Shown here piece by piece: positions 36,071 through 48,721 of a stretch of 64,000 bases of DNA. Source of the stretch: Pseudomonas tructae (GTDB taxonomy: Bacteria; Pseudomonadota; Gammaproteobacteria; Pseudomonadales; Pseudomonadaceae); the NCBI RefSeq assembly GCF_004214895.1, contig NZ_CP035952.1:5342501-5406500 (forward strand), in the 5' to 3' direction. Both the position numbers and the translations under genes were made by a program. Under the pieces are notes generated by a model that was given only the letters and a program-made list of their open reading frames with translations, was not told where the DNA came from and did not search any database. Position 1 is the stretch's first letter. The number at the start of each line of letters is the position of its first letter.

Positions 36071-39000
36071 CAGATTTTCTCCACGTTGACCAGGAACGAC
36101 TTCGATTCCGGCGTCTGGGTATTGCCGTCACCGAGGAACGGCACCAGGGTGTTGGTCAGGTAACCGTGACGGGTACTGCCGGTGAAGCCCCAGTGCAGCG
36201 GAATGCCGACCTGATGCACGGTCTGGTTGTTCACCTGCAGCGGCCGGATCCGCTTGGTCACCACCGCCACCGCCTCGATATGCCCGCGCTTGCAACTGAC
36301 CCGCACGCGGTCACCGGCGACGATGCCCTTCTCCTGCGCCAGCACTTCGCCAATTTCGACAAACTGCTCGGGCTGGACAATGGCGTTGAGCTTGCAGTGC
36401 TTGCTCCAGAAGTGGAAATGCTCGGTCAGCCGGTAGCTGGTGGCTGCGTAGGGGAAGTCCTTGGCCTGGCCCAGGGTTTCCCACACCGAGTCGAAGATCC
36501 GCCCGGCCGGGTTGCTGGTCGCCTGCTTGTTGTTCGGGTGCAGCGGGTTGATGCCGATCGGCGTTTCGAAGGGCTCGTAGTGCTCGGGGAACGGGCCTTC
36601 GGCCATCTTGTCGACGGCAAAGAAGCGCGCCACCCCTTCCGGGTTCATGATGAACGGGTTCATGCCAGCCTCCGGCGGCACGTCCGCTTTGTAGTCCGGG
36701 GTGTCGGTGCCGCCCCAGGTTTTACCGTTCCACCACACCAGGCGCTTGTTCGGGTCCCACGGTTTGCCTTGCGGGTCGGCCGAGGCGCGGTTGTAGAGAA
36801 TCCGTCGGTTGGCCGGCCAGGCCCAGGCCCAGCCGAGGTTCTGCTTCATGCCGAACGGATCGCTGTTATCGCGCCGGGCCATCTGGTTGCCCTGTTCGGT
36901 CCAGCTGCCACAGAAGATCCAGCAACCGGACGCGGTACTGCCATCGTCCTTGAGCTGGGCAAAGGCGGACAGTTGCTGGCCGGCCTTGACCGTGGCACCA
37001 CTGGCATCGGTAAGGTCGCTGACCGCGTTGCCGTTGAGCTCCCTGGCCAACTCTTCCGGCGAGGGCTCATCGGCCACCTTGTAGGGCCAGCTGAGGTTCA
37101 GCAACGGTTCGGCAAACGCGCCGCCTTCGGCCTGATAGCGCTTGCGCAGGCGCAGGAACAGCTCGCTCATGATGCGCACGTCGGTGCGGGTTTCACCCGG
37201 GCCGTCGGCGCCCTTCCAGTGCCATTGCAACCAGCGGCTGCTGTTGACCAGCGAGCCGTCCTCCTCGGCAAAGCAGGTGGTGGGCAAGCGGATGACTTCG
37301 GTATGGATATCGGCGCTGCGCACATCGTTGAAAGGCCCGACGTTGCGCCAGAACTCCGAGGTTTCGGTGGCCAGCGGGTCCATGACCACCAGCCACTTGA
37401 GCTTGCTCAGGGCGGCGCTGACACGATTCTTGTCCGGCAACGCAGCAATCGGGTTGAAGCCCTGGCACATGTAGCCGTTGACCTTGCCCTGGCCCATCAG
37501 GTCGAACATCTTCAGCACGTCGTAGCCGGGGATATCCAGCTTCGGCAGCCAGTCATAGCCCCAATGGTTCTCAAAGCTGGCGTTAGCGCCATACCAGGCT
37601 TTCATCAGGCTGACATGGAACTTGCCGTAGTTCTGCCAGTACGACAGTTGCCCCGGCCGCAACGGCTTGAGCGCCCGCTTGGCGATGTAGGCGTCGTAAT
37701 CCTGCTCGGCATCGCCCGGCAGGGTCAGGTAGCCCGGCAAGGAGTTGGACAGCAGGCCCAGGTCGGTCAGGCCCTGGATGTTGGAGTGCCCGCGCAGGGC
37801 GTTTACGCCGCCCCCGGGCATGCCGACGTTGCCCAGCAACAGTTGCACCATGGCGGCACTGCGGATGATCTGCGCACCGATCGAATGCTGGGTCCAGCCC
37901 AAGGCATAGAGGATCGTCATGGTCTTGCCCGGTTGCGAGCAGGTGGCGATCTCTTCCCAGATCTTCAGCATGCGCTCCTGCGGCATGCCGCAGGTCATGC
38001 TGGCCAGTTCCGCGGTGTAGCGGCTGTAGTGCAGCTTCATCAACTGGTAGACACAGCGCGGGTCCTGCAGGGTTGGGTCGACTTTGGCAAAGCCGTCCTC
38101 ATCCAGCTCGTAGCCCCAGCCGGACTTGTCGGTGTAGCTGCGCTTGGCTGCGTCATAGCCGCTGAACAGGCCGTCCTCGAAACCGAAGCCGGCTTTGACG
38201 ATAAACGACACGTCGGTGTAGTTGCGCACGTACTCGTGCTGGATCTTGTCGTTGCTCAGCAGGTAATTGATCAGGCCGCCCATGAAGGCGATATCGCTAC
38301 CGGTACGGATCGGTGCGTAGTAATCGGCCACCGAAGCCGTCCGGGTAAAACGCGGGTCGACCACGATCAGCCGGGCCTTGTTGTGGGCCTTGGCTTCGGT
38401 CACCCATTTGAAACCGCACGGGTGCGCTTCTGCTGCGTTGCCACCCATCACCAGGATCAGATTCGCGTTGGCGATATCGGTCCAGTGGTTGGTCATGGCA
38501 CCACGGCCGTACGTCGGGGCAAGACTTGCCACCGTCGGGCCATGTCAGACACGCGCTTGGTTATCGAACCCCAGCATGCCCAGGCTGCGAATGACCTTGT
38601 GAGTCAGGTAACCGGCTTCGCTGGACGCCGCCGATGCCGCCAGAAAGCCGGTGGTCAGCCAACGGTTGACCGTCTGGCCCTGGGCGTTCTTCTCGATGAA
38701 GTTGGCATCGCGGTCGGTCTTGACCAGATCGGCGATACGGTCCAGCGCCTCATCCCAGGATACCCGCGTCCACTCGCTGCTACCCGGCTTGCGCACCTGC
38801 GGGTAGTGCAGGCGGCTGGGGCTGTGGATAAAGTCGAGCAGGCCGGCACCTTTCGGGCACAGGGTGCCGCGGTTCACCGGGTGATCGGCGTCGCCTTCGA
38901 TATGGATGATGTTCTGCGCAACATTCTTGCCACCATCACCCTGGCTGTACAGGATCAGGCCACAGCCGACCGAGCAGTAGGGGCAGGTGTTGCGGGTCTC

Positions 39001-39135
39001 GATGGTACGCGCCAGCTTGAAGTGGCGCACCTGCTCGGCGAAGGCGGGTGTCGGGGCCATGCCCAACGTCGCCAGGCTCGAGCCTCCAAGGCCTACCGCT
39101 GCGACCTTGAAGAACTGCCGACGGTTGAGATCCAT
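36070..39135 (-). CDS. fdnG: formate dehydrogenase alpha subunit, selenocysteine-containing (major subunit)
   Basis: The catalytic molybdopterin subunit, about 1021 residues, interrupted by one in-frame TGA at 38545-38547 (residue 197), read as selenocysteine in the context [16 protein letters not shown]. Twin-arginine signal [20 protein letters not shown]; [4Fe-4S] ligands C51, C54, C58 (CPYCSVGC) and C93 (CPKGAG). The part after the TGA continues without shift ([27 protein letters not shown]). A SECIS-like hairpin follows the UGA. Together with FdnHI it oxidises formate in the periplasm and reduces quinone. Gene finders will split this gene in two; that is not a frameshift. Confidence 0.96.
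38505..38547 (-). promoter_or_regulatory. selenocysteine UGA codon and SECIS-like hairpin in fdnG
   Basis: The UGA is the complement of TCA at 38545-38547. Fourteen bases downstream on the minus strand GGCA-AGUCU-UGCC folds into a 4-bp stem (38518-38530) with a loop containing the GU needed for SelB binding; GGCC arms at 38505-38508 and 38538-38541 can close an outer stem. Spacing and loop fit bacterial SECIS elements. Confidence 0.8.
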
Positions 39136-39323
39136 CGTGCACTCCTGATCAGGTGGTGGACGCGCGGGACGTTGCCGGCGTCTCTTGAACGATCACGGTG
39201 GCGGCAAAATGGATGGCCGCCAATGGATACTCTAGCCAAGATTGCGCAAAACGCTGGAGAAATGCTGCCTGGCAGGCAAGAACGCCGACACGATTGCGCC
39301 GGCGCCCCATGCTCGCAACCTGC
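39136..39323. other. intergenic region upstream of fdnG
   Basis: 188 bases between the decarboxylase-like gene and fdnG, both on the minus strand. It must hold the fdnG promoter. CAGGAG lies 6 bases before the fdnG ATG. I found no good sigma-54 site (no TGGC-N10-GC with correct spacing) and no clear ANR box. Confidence 0.4.
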
Positions 39324-40751
39324 CTATTTAGCCCTCGGTTGCCTCAGCGCCGTGGCGATCACACTGCCCATTTTTGTGGGTTGTGGATCGTTCTGATGTT
39401 GCACGGCGTCGATGGCCCACTGCTCAAGACGCACTCGGTCGCGCTGGAACACCATCATGTGGGTCGATCCACCGAACTCGAAGTGACCGATCTCGGTTCC
39501 ACGGCTGATGCTGACCGGCGCAGCGCCCTCGCCGACGATGAACTGCGGCTCAATCACGCAGGTCGAGACCTCGACCATGCCGATGCAGATCAATGCGACA
39601 TAGCCACACGCTGGGTGTTCGAAAATAAAGATCGCGCGGGCAGCAACATGGCCAAGATAGGGTTGCGATTCAGTGCCCTCCCAGGTACCCGTGCCCTCGC
39701 CTTGCCCGGGACGCTGCGCAAAGTAGGTACCGGGCTGCACCCATGAACGCACCAGCTTGCCATCCAGCGGCGCATTCCAACGGTGATAGTGAGTGGCCGA
39801 GAGAAATCCCTGATAAATCTGCCCACCCTTGAAGTGCTCCGCCCACTGCGCCCGGCCCGCAAAGATGTCGAGCAGAGAGTAGTTCACGTCCTTGATCCAG
39901 AAGTCGGTCTCGAACGCGAGGTCATTCTCGTACTGCCATGGCGTGGTCTCGCAGCCAATGTTGATCTGAGTCGCGGGGTCACCCTGAAACGGACGGGCGC
40001 CGGGCACGAACTTGCGGATGAAAAACGAGTTCCAGGAGTCAAACCCGTACCCTGGCTTGGTCGGATCGCATTCCATTTCATTCCAGACCCCGGCGTCCCA
40101 GGCAGCTTTCGATATCCACGAGCCCGCTTTTTCGGGGTCGTCGATGTCCAGCTTGTCGAGCGAGTCGGCGCTCTTGAGAAACGCGTTCCATGCGTCCAGG
40201 ACCTTCTTGAACTGGAGGTTGAAGGTCGTGTCGTGGAACAAGGCAACGCCCGCCTCGGTCGCCATTGAAACGGCCAGGAAGCCATTCATCGGCGTACCGA
40301 CCTGGGCCGTCGCGTTAAACGAAGAAGAAGTGGTGACGATCTCGTTGAGAATCTCGAAGAAGCTGTCGTAGCTTTTGATCCAGACCGTGTCGCCGTCCTC
40401 GTCCTTGATCTGCTCAAGGGTCGCCTCATCCAGGGTCAGGACATAGGCGTTGGCCTGCTCGATCATCGAATTGACCCACATGCGGTAGACACTGTGCTCT
40501 GTCACCCAGGCCTTGAACTCGGTGACCTGCGGGCGCATCGGGGTAAGCGTGCCGGCCCTCTTCTTTTGCGCAATATAGTCGCGCAACGGCACCAGGAACT
40601 TGGCAGTCGCCCACACCCGGTTGGGTACCCAGAAGCCCATCTGGATGGGCCCGGCATTATCCAGGGTGAGCAGGTTCGCCGCGGTGCCTTCCACGCGGCG
40701 CGGCTTGGCGGATTGCTTGAGGGATGAGATCTGGCTATCGAATTGAGTCAT
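39324..40751 (-). CDS. phosphatidylserine decarboxylase-like pyruvoyl enzyme
   Basis: 475 residues. The C-terminal part matches phosphatidylserine decarboxylase proenzymes: GFLSATHYHRWNAPLDGKLV corresponds to the HYHR active-site region, and FEFGGSTHMMVF holds the self-cleavage motif (Gly428-Ser429-Thr430), where Ser429 would become the pyruvoyl group. An N-terminal extension of about 240 residues with FDSWNSFFIRKFVPGARPF resembles fungal-type PSD-related enzymes, a group that includes soluble amino-acid decarboxylases such as the tryptophan decarboxylase PsiD. No membrane spans. AAAGGA about 10 bases upstream supports the start. Isolated between the fdn operon and ssb; AT-richer flanks suggest it was acquired. 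Substrate unknown. Confidence 0.82.
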   Translation of the reverse strand: MTQFDSQISSLKQSAKPRRVEGTAANLLTLDNAGPIQMGFWVPNRVWATAKFLVPLRDYIAQKKRAGTLTPMRPQVTEFKAWVTEHSVYRMWVNSMIEQANAYVLTLDEATLEQIKDEDGDTVWIKSYDSFFEILNEIVTTSSSFNATAQVGTPMNGFLAVSMATEAGVALFHDTTFNLQFKKVLDAWNAFLKSADSLDKLDIDDPEKAGSWISKAAWDAGVWNEMECDPTKPGYGFDSWNSFFIRKFVPGARPFQGDPATQINIGCETTPWQYENDLAFETDFWIKDVNYSLLDIFAGRAQWAEHFKGGQIYQGFLSATHYHRWNAPLDGKLVRSWVQPGTYFAQRPGQGEGTGTWEGTESQPYLGHVAARAIFIFEHPACGYVALICIGMVEVSTCVIEPQFIVGEGAAPVSISRGTEIGHFEFGGSTHMMVFQRDRVRLEQWAIDAVQHQNDPQPTKMGSVIATALRQPRAK

Positions 40752-41105
40752 TTCTTAGTCCTTTAGAGTGACGTAACTCATGCACATCGCCTGCGGGCAA
40801 CGCACAGAGTCGCTATTCCAGACTGCGTTTTTGCAACGCCCAGCGCTTATCACAGCTTCATGGCTGCTCGAGACTCGACAGGAGGGGGCGCTGCAGCGGT
40901 ATGCAACCGCTTGGTAAATGTAGTCGCCAGGGGGGAAAAAGCCGAAATAGCAGGGCTAAACGTCGGACAATAAGGTGCGATCCGACCAAAGGTGCCGGCG
41001 AGACCAGTAACAGGGAAGGAAGGGCGAGATTTGGCGTTCAATAAAAAAGCGAAGCCAATTCAATGGCTTCGCTCTTAGTGTTTACAGTTCTGAAAAAGCT
41101 GCGAA
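40752..41105. other. 354-base noncoding region between ssb and decarboxylase-like gene
   Basis: Holds the ssb terminator (41043-41072) and the promoter side of the decarboxylase-like gene. It is lower in GC than the neighbours. A 63-codon minus-strand frame (40850-41041) has no ribosome site and no protein-like features, so I leave it out. Confidence 0.5.
41043..41072 (-). terminator. intrinsic terminator of ssb
   Basis: GCGAAGCCA (41049-41057) and TGGCTTCGC (41064-41072) make a perfect 9-bp stem with a 6-base loop, followed on the minus strand by TTTTTT. It lies 34 bases after the ssb stop. Confidence 0.92.
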
Positions 41106-41621
41106 TCAGAACGGAATATCGTCATCGAAGCTGTCGAAGTCCGGAGCCGGCTGCGGTGCGGCCTGCTGTGGCGCAGGGCGCTGTTGCGGCGCCGACTGCT
41201 GTGGACGCGGAGCCTGCTGACGCGGCGCCTGGTTGTAGTTGTTGCCACCTTGCTGCTGCGAGCCGTCCTGGTTCTGCGGACGGCCGCCGAGCAGTTGCAT
41301 GGTGCCCTGCATGTCGACGACGATTTCAGTGGTGTAACGCTTGATGCCGTCTTTTTCCCACTCGCGGGTCTGCAGCTTGCCTTCGATGTAGACCTGCGAG
41401 CCTTTGCGCAGGTACTCACCGGCAATTTCCGCAACCTTGCCGAACATCGAGACGCGGTGCCATTCGGTTTTTTCAACCTTCTGGCCGGTCTGCTTGTCGG
41501 TCCACTGCTCGCTGGTGGCCAGGCTCAGGTTGGTCACGGCGTTACCGTTGGGCAGGTAGCGGACTTCGGGATCTTGACCGCAAGTACCGACCAGAATGAC
41601 TTTGTTAACCCCACGGGCCAT
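41106..41621 (-). CDS. ssb: single-stranded DNA-binding protein
   Basis: SSB coats single-stranded DNA in replication, repair and recombination and recruits partners through its C-terminal tip. 171 residues: OB fold at 1-110 ([73 protein letters not shown]), a Gln/Pro/Ala-rich linker, and the acidic tip [11 protein letters not shown]. It lies 9 bases after the transporter stop, divergent as a pair from uvrA, the usual gammaproteobacterial ssb-uvrA neighbourhood. Confidence 0.97.
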   Translation of the reverse strand: MARGVNKVILVGTCGQDPEVRYLPNGNAVTNLSLATSEQWTDKQTGQKVEKTEWHRVSMFGKVAEIAGEYLRKGSQVYIEGKLQTREWEKDGIKRYTTEIVVDMQGTMQLLGGRPQNQDGSQQQGGNNYNQAPRQQAPRPQQSAPQQRPAPQQAAPQPAPDFDSFDDDIPF

Positions 41622-41630
41622 AACGTTCTC

Positions 41631-43025
41631 CTAGGCTTCGCACGCTTCGGAGGCCGGGTTTACCAGGCGCTCCAGGGTCGTACGATCCAAAATTTGTGTA
41701 TCAAGTTTGATATAGATGGCGGCTTCATCGGCCACCACCACTGCGTCGGTCACACCCGGGACGGCCATCAGCCGCTCGGTCAGCCCCGCTTCGCGTACCG
41801 CCTCGGCCGATAACGGCATGCGCAGGCTGGTCACGTACGGCGGTTCACGCATGCTCAGCGCCACGACCCACCACAGGGCACACAACGCCGCGCAGCCAAG
41901 GAACACCGTGCTCAGGCCTCCGTGCTGGAACAACCAGCCACCGAGAATTCCTCCCAGCGCGGCACCCAGGAACTGGCTGGTGGAGTACACCCCCATGGCC
42001 GTGCCCTTGCCGCCGGCGGGCGACACCTTGCTGACCAGTGAAGGCAAGGATGCCTCCAGCAGGTTGAAGGCGGTGAAGAATATCACGGTGCCGATCACCA
42101 GTTCGTGCAAGTTGTCTGCTGACAGCCAGAAGAATAGCTCGGTCAGCATCAACACACTGACCGCGCCCAGCAGGACACGTTTCATCTTGCGCTTTTTTTC
42201 GCCGTAGATGATGAACGGGATCATTGCAAAGAATGAAATCAGCAAGGCGGTCAGGTACACCCACCAGTGCTCTTCCTTGGGCAGGCCGCCACGCTCGACG
42301 AAGGCCAGCGGCAAGGCGATGAAACTGGCCATCAAAATGGCATGCAGGACGAAGATGCCCACGTCCAGGCGCAACAGGTCGGGGTGGCGCAGGGTCGGCA
42401 TCAGCGCCTGCTTGGCGACGCCCGACTCGCGGTGCTGCAGGGCGCCGTGAGAGGCCGGCACCACGAATGCGATAATGGCGAGACCGACCACGGCCATGGC
42501 TGCGGTGGCCAGGAACAGCCCGGACAGGCCAAAGGCACGGGTCAGCAACGGGCCGACCACCATGGCCACGGCAAACGACAAACCGATGCTCATGCCGATC
42601 ATGGCCATGGCCTTGGTTCGGTGCTGTTCGCGGGTCAGGTCCGAGAGCAAGGCCATGACCGCCGCAGAAATCGCCCCGGCGCCTTGCAGGATACGCCCTG
42701 CGATCACGCCCCAGATCGAGTCGGCCTGGGCCGCCAGTACGCTGCCCAGGGCAAAGATCACCAGGCCCAGGTAGATCACCGGGCGGCGGCCGATGCGATC
42801 GGAGATCACCCCGAACGGAATCTGCAGGAATGCCTGGGTCAGGCCATAGGCACCAATGGCCAGGCCGATCAGAGCCGGAGTGGCACCAGCCAGGTCCATG
42901 CCATAGGTCGCCAGTACCGGCAGGACCATGAACATGCCCAGCATACGGAAGGCGAACACCAGGGCCAGGCCGCCTGCGGCGCGGGTCTCGCTGCCACTCA
43001 TGCGTTCGCTGTGGGGATCGTGCAT
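41631..43025 (-). CDS. MFS transporter with C-terminal YAM-like domain (YajR-like)
   Basis: 464 residues, twelve predicted spans. [16 protein letters not shown] is the MFS loop 2-3 signature; [27 protein letters not shown] is the drug:H+ antiporter-type motif. After the last span a small ferredoxin-like domain, [43 protein letters not shown], resembles the YAM domain of E. coli YajR. AGG seven bases upstream supports ATG 43025. Substrate unknown; in P. aeruginosa a similar gene sits between ssb and uvrA. Confidence 0.9.
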   Translation of the reverse strand: MHDPHSERMSGSETRAAGGLALVFAFRMLGMFMVLPVLATYGMDLAGATPALIGLAIGAYGLTQAFLQIPFGVISDRIGRRPVIYLGLVIFALGSVLAAQADSIWGVIAGRILQGAGAISAAVMALLSDLTREQHRTKAMAMIGMSIGLSFAVAMVVGPLLTRAFGLSGLFLATAAMAVVGLAIIAFVVPASHGALQHRESGVAKQALMPTLRHPDLLRLDVGIFVLHAILMASFIALPLAFVERGGLPKEEHWWVYLTALLISFFAMIPFIIYGEKKRKMKRVLLGAVSVLMLTELFFWLSADNLHELVIGTVIFFTAFNLLEASLPSLVSKVSPAGGKGTAMGVYSTSQFLGAALGGILGGWLFQHGGLSTVFLGCAALCALWWVVALSMREPPYVTSLRMPLSAEAVREAGLTERLMAVPGVTDAVVVADEAAIYIKLDTQILDRTTLERLVNPASEACEA

Positions 43026-43093
43026 GGATAAACCTCGTGTGAACCGGCGGCGATTCTACCAGTCCCATCGCTTAACGGCATATACGCGACGCT

Positions 43094-43123
43094 TTGCCGC
43101 GTAATGGCATGGAGCCGTATACT
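43094..43123 (+). promoter_or_regulatory. candidate uvrA promoter
   Basis: TTGCCG (43094-43099), an 18-base spacer and TATACT (43118-43123), about 30 bases before the uvrA GTG. No LexA box of the form CTGT-N8-ACAG is visible between 43026 and 43154. Confidence 0.5.
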
Positions 43124-43154
43124 CAACCGTTTATGCCCGCCGAGCGAGGCCGCA

Positions 43155-45989
<2,835 letters not shown>

Positions 45990-46006
45990 TGTACGACAGC
46001 CCCAAA

Positions 46007-46036
46007 CAAAAAGCCCCGCATTGGCGGGGCTTTTTT
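46007..46036. terminator. bidirectional terminator between uvrA and ferritin gene
   Basis: AAAGCCCCGC (46010-46019) pairs with GCGGGGCTTT (46024-46033) across the loop ATTG, with A-run on the left and T-run on the right, so it can end both uvrA (plus) and the ferritin gene (minus). Confidence 0.93.
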
Positions 46037-46048
46037 TGTTCTGGGAAA

Positions 46049-46513
46049 TTACATCTGCGACTGCAGGTAGTTTTCCAGGCCGATCGACTTGATCAGGCCC
46101 TGCTGTTTTTCCAGCCAGTAGGTGTGATCTTCTTCAGTGTCGGCCAGTTGCACACGCAGGATGTCACGGCTGATGTAGTCCTTGTGCAGCTCGCACAGCT
46201 CAATGCCTTTGCACAGCGCAGCGCGCACCTTGTACTCAAGGCGCAGGTCGGCGGCAATCATGTCCGGCACGGTGGTGCCGACGTCCAGGTCGTCAGGACG
46301 CATGCGCGGGGTGCCTTCGAGCATGAGGATACGGCGCATCAGGGCATCGGCGTGTTGCGCCTCTTCTTCCATTTCGTGGTTGATACGCTCGAAGAGCTTG
46401 CTCAAGCCCCAGTCTTCGTACATCCGCGAGTGAATGAAATATTGGTCACGTGCCGCCAGTTCGCCCGTCAGCAACGTGTTGAGATAATCGATTACGTCCG
46501 GGTGACCTTGCAT
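46049..46513 (-). CDS. bfrA: bacterioferritin-family ferritin lacking the heme Met (BfrA/FtnA type)
   Basis: 154-residue iron-storage protein forming 24-mer cages. Ferroxidase residues are present: E18, E51, H54, E93, E127 and H130 (in [26 protein letters not shown] and TEEDH). The heme-ligand position 52 of true bacterioferritins is Ala here ([11 protein letters not shown] against E. coli HESIDEMKHAD), so it probably carries no heme. The P. aeruginosa protein beside katA, once called BfrA, was reclassified as ferritin FtnA for this reason. Between katA and uvrA, convergent with uvrA. Confidence 0.92.
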   Translation of the reverse strand: MQGHPDVIDYLNTLLTGELAARDQYFIHSRMYEDWGLSKLFERINHEMEEEAQHADALMRRILMLEGTPRMRPDDLDVGTTVPDMIAADLRLEYKVRAALCKGIELCELHKDYISRDILRVQLADTEEDHTYWLEKQQGLIKSIGLENYLQSQM

Positions 46514-46668
46514 CGCCCTGCCTCTCCCTGTGTGAAAGTCATAGTTTGAACCAGGATGACCGGAAGGTCACTGAGAATTGGGCAAAAACGTGCAAAAAAG
46601 TAGGTAAACGGTAGTGATATTCATTGAAAAACCGCCCAAATGAGGGCGGTTCTTCTTATCACTTCGAG
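46514..46668. other. spacer between katA and ferritin gene
   Basis: 155 bases with the katA terminator (next entry) and the ferritin promoter side. AT-rich around 46545-46625, including ACTACCGTTTACCTAC on the minus strand; I could not define -35/-10 boxes with confidence. Confidence 0.4.
46625..46650 (-). terminator. intrinsic terminator of katA
   Basis: ACCGCCC (46631-46637) and GGGCGGT (46644-46650) with a 6-base loop; the minus strand continues TTTTCA. It starts 18 bases after the katA stop. Confidence 0.88.
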
Positions 46669-48117
46669 TTAGGCGAGATTTATGCCCAAAGCCTTGGCAA
46701 TCCCTTCGCCATAGGCCTGATCGGCCTTGAAGAAGTGCTGCAACTGACGCTGGACCACATCCGTAGAAACCCCGGCCATGGCCCCCGCGATGTTGCCGAT
46801 CAGCAGTGCCTTCTGCTGCGGATTCATCAGGCGGAACAGCGCGCCGGCGTGGCTGTAGTAATCGGTGTCTTCGCGGTGATCGTAACGATCGGCGACACCG
46901 TTCAGGGCCAATGGCGGCTCGGCGTACTGCGGGGCTTGCTTTGGCGCACTGGCGTAGCTGTTGGGCTCATAGTTGGGTGCCGCGCCGCCGTTGCTGCCAA
47001 AGGCCATCGAACCATCACGCTGGTAGCTGTTCACCGGGCTGCGGGGGGCGTTTACCGGCAGTTGCTGGTGGTTGGTACCGACACGGTAGCGGTGCGCGTC
47101 TGCGTAAGCGAATACGCGGCCCTGGAGCATGCGGTCCGGCGACAGGCCAACACCTGGCACCATATTGCTCGGACCGAACGCCGCTTGCTCGACTTCAGCG
47201 AAGTAATTCAGCGGGTTGCGGTTGAGCTCCAGTTCGCCAATCTCGATCAGCGGATAGTCCTTTTGCGACCAGGTCTTGGTCACATCGAACGGATTCTCGT
47301 CGCGGCTGGCAGCTTCTTCTTCGCTCATCAGCTGGATGCATACGGCCCATTTCGGGAAATCGCCACGTTCGATCGCCTCGAACAGGTCGCGCTGGGCGTA
47401 GTCCGGGTCGGTGCCCGCCAGGCGCGCAGCCTCCGCAGGCGCCAGGTTCTTGATGCCCTGTTTGGTCTTGAAGTGCCACTTGACCCAGGTACGCTGCCCT
47501 TCGGCGCTGATCAGGCTGTAGGTGTGGCTACCAAAGCCGTGCATATGCCGGTAGCCGTCCGGGATGCCCCGGTCAGAAAACAGAATGGTGACCTGGTGCA
47601 AGGCTTCAGGTGAATGCGACCAGAAGTCCCACATCATCTGCGCACTCTTGAGGTTACTTTGCGGCAGGCGCTTCTGGGTGTGGATAAAGTCCGGGAATTT
47701 CAGCGGATCACGAATGAAGAACACCGGGGTGTTGTTGCCAACGATGTCCCAGTTGCCTTCCTCGGTATAGAACTTCAGGGCAAAACCACGCGGATCACGC
47801 TCGGTATCGGCCGAACCACGCTCGCCACCCACAGTGGAGAAGCGCAGGAAGGTCTCGGTTTGCTTGCCAACGCTACTGAACAGCTTGGCACAGCTGTACT
47901 GGGTAATATCGCGGGTGACAGTGAAGGTGCCGTAGGCGCCCGAGCCTTTGGCGTGCACACGGCGTTCAGGGATGTTCTCGCGGTTGAAGTGCGCGAGCTT
48001 TTCGATCAGGTGGAAATCATCCAGCAGCAACGGGCCTCGCGGGCCTGCCGAACGCGAATTCTGGTTGTCAGCGACCGGCGCTCCGCTGGCGGTGGTCAGT
48101 ATTTTATTCTGGCTCAT
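46669..48117 (-). CDS. katA: catalase (clade 3, KatA)
   Basis: Heme catalase that removes hydrogen peroxide. 482 residues, the small-subunit length. Active-site His55 in [19 protein letters not shown], the Asn in [16 protein letters not shown], and the proximal Tyr in [15 protein letters not shown] are all readable. No signal peptide, although some Pseudomonas KatA is found outside the cell. It is followed by a ferritin gene, so peroxide defence and iron storage sit together. GGGAGAG just upstream of the ATG is a good ribosome site. Confidence 0.96.
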   Translation of the reverse strand: MSQNKILTTASGAPVADNQNSRSAGPRGPLLLDDFHLIEKLAHFNRENIPERRVHAKGSGAYGTFTVTRDITQYSCAKLFSSVGKQTETFLRFSTVGGERGSADTERDPRGFALKFYTEEGNWDIVGNNTPVFFIRDPLKFPDFIHTQKRLPQSNLKSAQMMWDFWSHSPEALHQVTILFSDRGIPDGYRHMHGFGSHTYSLISAEGQRTWVKWHFKTKQGIKNLAPAEAARLAGTDPDYAQRDLFEAIERGDFPKWAVCIQLMSEEEAASRDENPFDVTKTWSQKDYPLIEIGELELNRNPLNYFAEVEQAAFGPSNMVPGVGLSPDRMLQGRVFAYADAHRYRVGTNHQQLPVNAPRSPVNSYQRDGSMAFGSNGGAAPNYEPNSYASAPKQAPQYAEPPLALNGVADRYDHREDTDYYSHAGALFRLMNPQQKALLIGNIAGAMAGVSTDVVQRQLQHFFKADQAYGEGIAKALGINLA

Positions 48118-48291
48118 GGTCTCTCTCCCTATCAGTCTTGAACGGCCGGCTAATCGGCTTGGGAAGGAGTATTGACCACAACTATGACAACAACAAATTC
48201 ATTAACTGACTCATATCAATAGATTATTACAATACATGCAGACACAAAAAACCGGGCGCTAGGCCCGGTTCCTTGTTACAGACTGTTCGCC
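48118..48291. promoter_or_regulatory. katA promoter region
   Basis: 174 bases, AT-rich between 48180 and 48240. On the minus strand TTGTTG-N17-AATACT is a possible promoter about 60 bases before the ATG. An OxyR site is expected from katA genes elsewhere, but only isolated CTAT/ATAG-like pieces are seen. Confidence 0.35.
48245..48269 (-). terminator. intrinsic terminator of the rpsM-rplQ operon
   Basis: ACCGGGC (48251-48257) and GCCCGGT (48263-48269) with a 5-base loop; minus strand continues TTTTTTG. It lies 23 bases after the rplQ stop. Confidence 0.9.
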
Positions 48292-48678
48292 TTACTCAGC
48301 AGCTTCAACCGAGCCACCGACAGGACGATCAACCAGCTCGACGTACGCCATAGGTGCGTTATCGCCAGCGCGGAAGCCGCACTTGAGGATACGCAGGTAG
48401 CCGCCCTGACGGGTGGCATAGCGCTTGCCCAGATCGTTGAACAGCTTACCGACCATTTCTTTCGAACGAGTACGGTCGAAAGCCAGACGACGGTTAGCTA
48501 CGCTGTCTACCTTGGCCAGAGTGATCAGCGGCTCGGCAACGCGGCGCAGTTCTTTGGCTTTTGGCAGAGTAGTTTTGATCAGCTCGTGCTCGAACAGCGA
48601 CACCGCCATGTTCTGGAACATAGCCTTACGGTGAGAGCTGGTACGGCTCAGGTGACGTCCACTTTTACGATGACGCAT
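48292..48678 (-). CDS. rplQ: 50S ribosomal protein L17
   Basis: 128 residues from ATG 48678 ([24 protein letters not shown]). Last gene of the alpha operon, after rpoA. The frame extends six codons upstream, but MRHRKSGR is the conserved start. L17 binds 23S rRNA near the exit tunnel. Confidence 0.98.
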   Translation of the reverse strand: MRHRKSGRHLSRTSSHRKAMFQNMAVSLFEHELIKTTLPKAKELRRVAEPLITLAKVDSVANRRLAFDRTRSKEMVGKLFNDLGKRYATRQGGYLRILKCGFRAGDNAPMAYVELVDRPVGGSVEAAE

Positions 48679-48721
48679 GGGTTCATTCCTTACCAAACAC
48701 TACGTTCGGTGATTACGACGA

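Noticed and set aside
38532..38547. Apparent frameshift or nonsense mutation in the formate dehydrogenase gene
   Set aside because: The frame does not change and the UGA is at the selenocysteine position with a SECIS-like hairpin and sel genes next door.
39136..39323. Sigma-54 promoter for fdnG
   Set aside because: TTGGCGGCC and TTTTGCC are present, but the GG-GC distance is 14 bases where 10 are needed.
36166..39396. A plus-strand open frame of 1076 codons opposite fdnG
   Set aside because: Antisense shadow of a high-GC gene: composition is Gln/Val/Gly-rich without domains, and the minus strand encodes a complete formate dehydrogenase.
40850..41041. A 63-codon minus-strand frame upstream of the decarboxylase-like gene
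   Set aside because: No ribosome site, ends in a terminator region, and no protein-like pattern.
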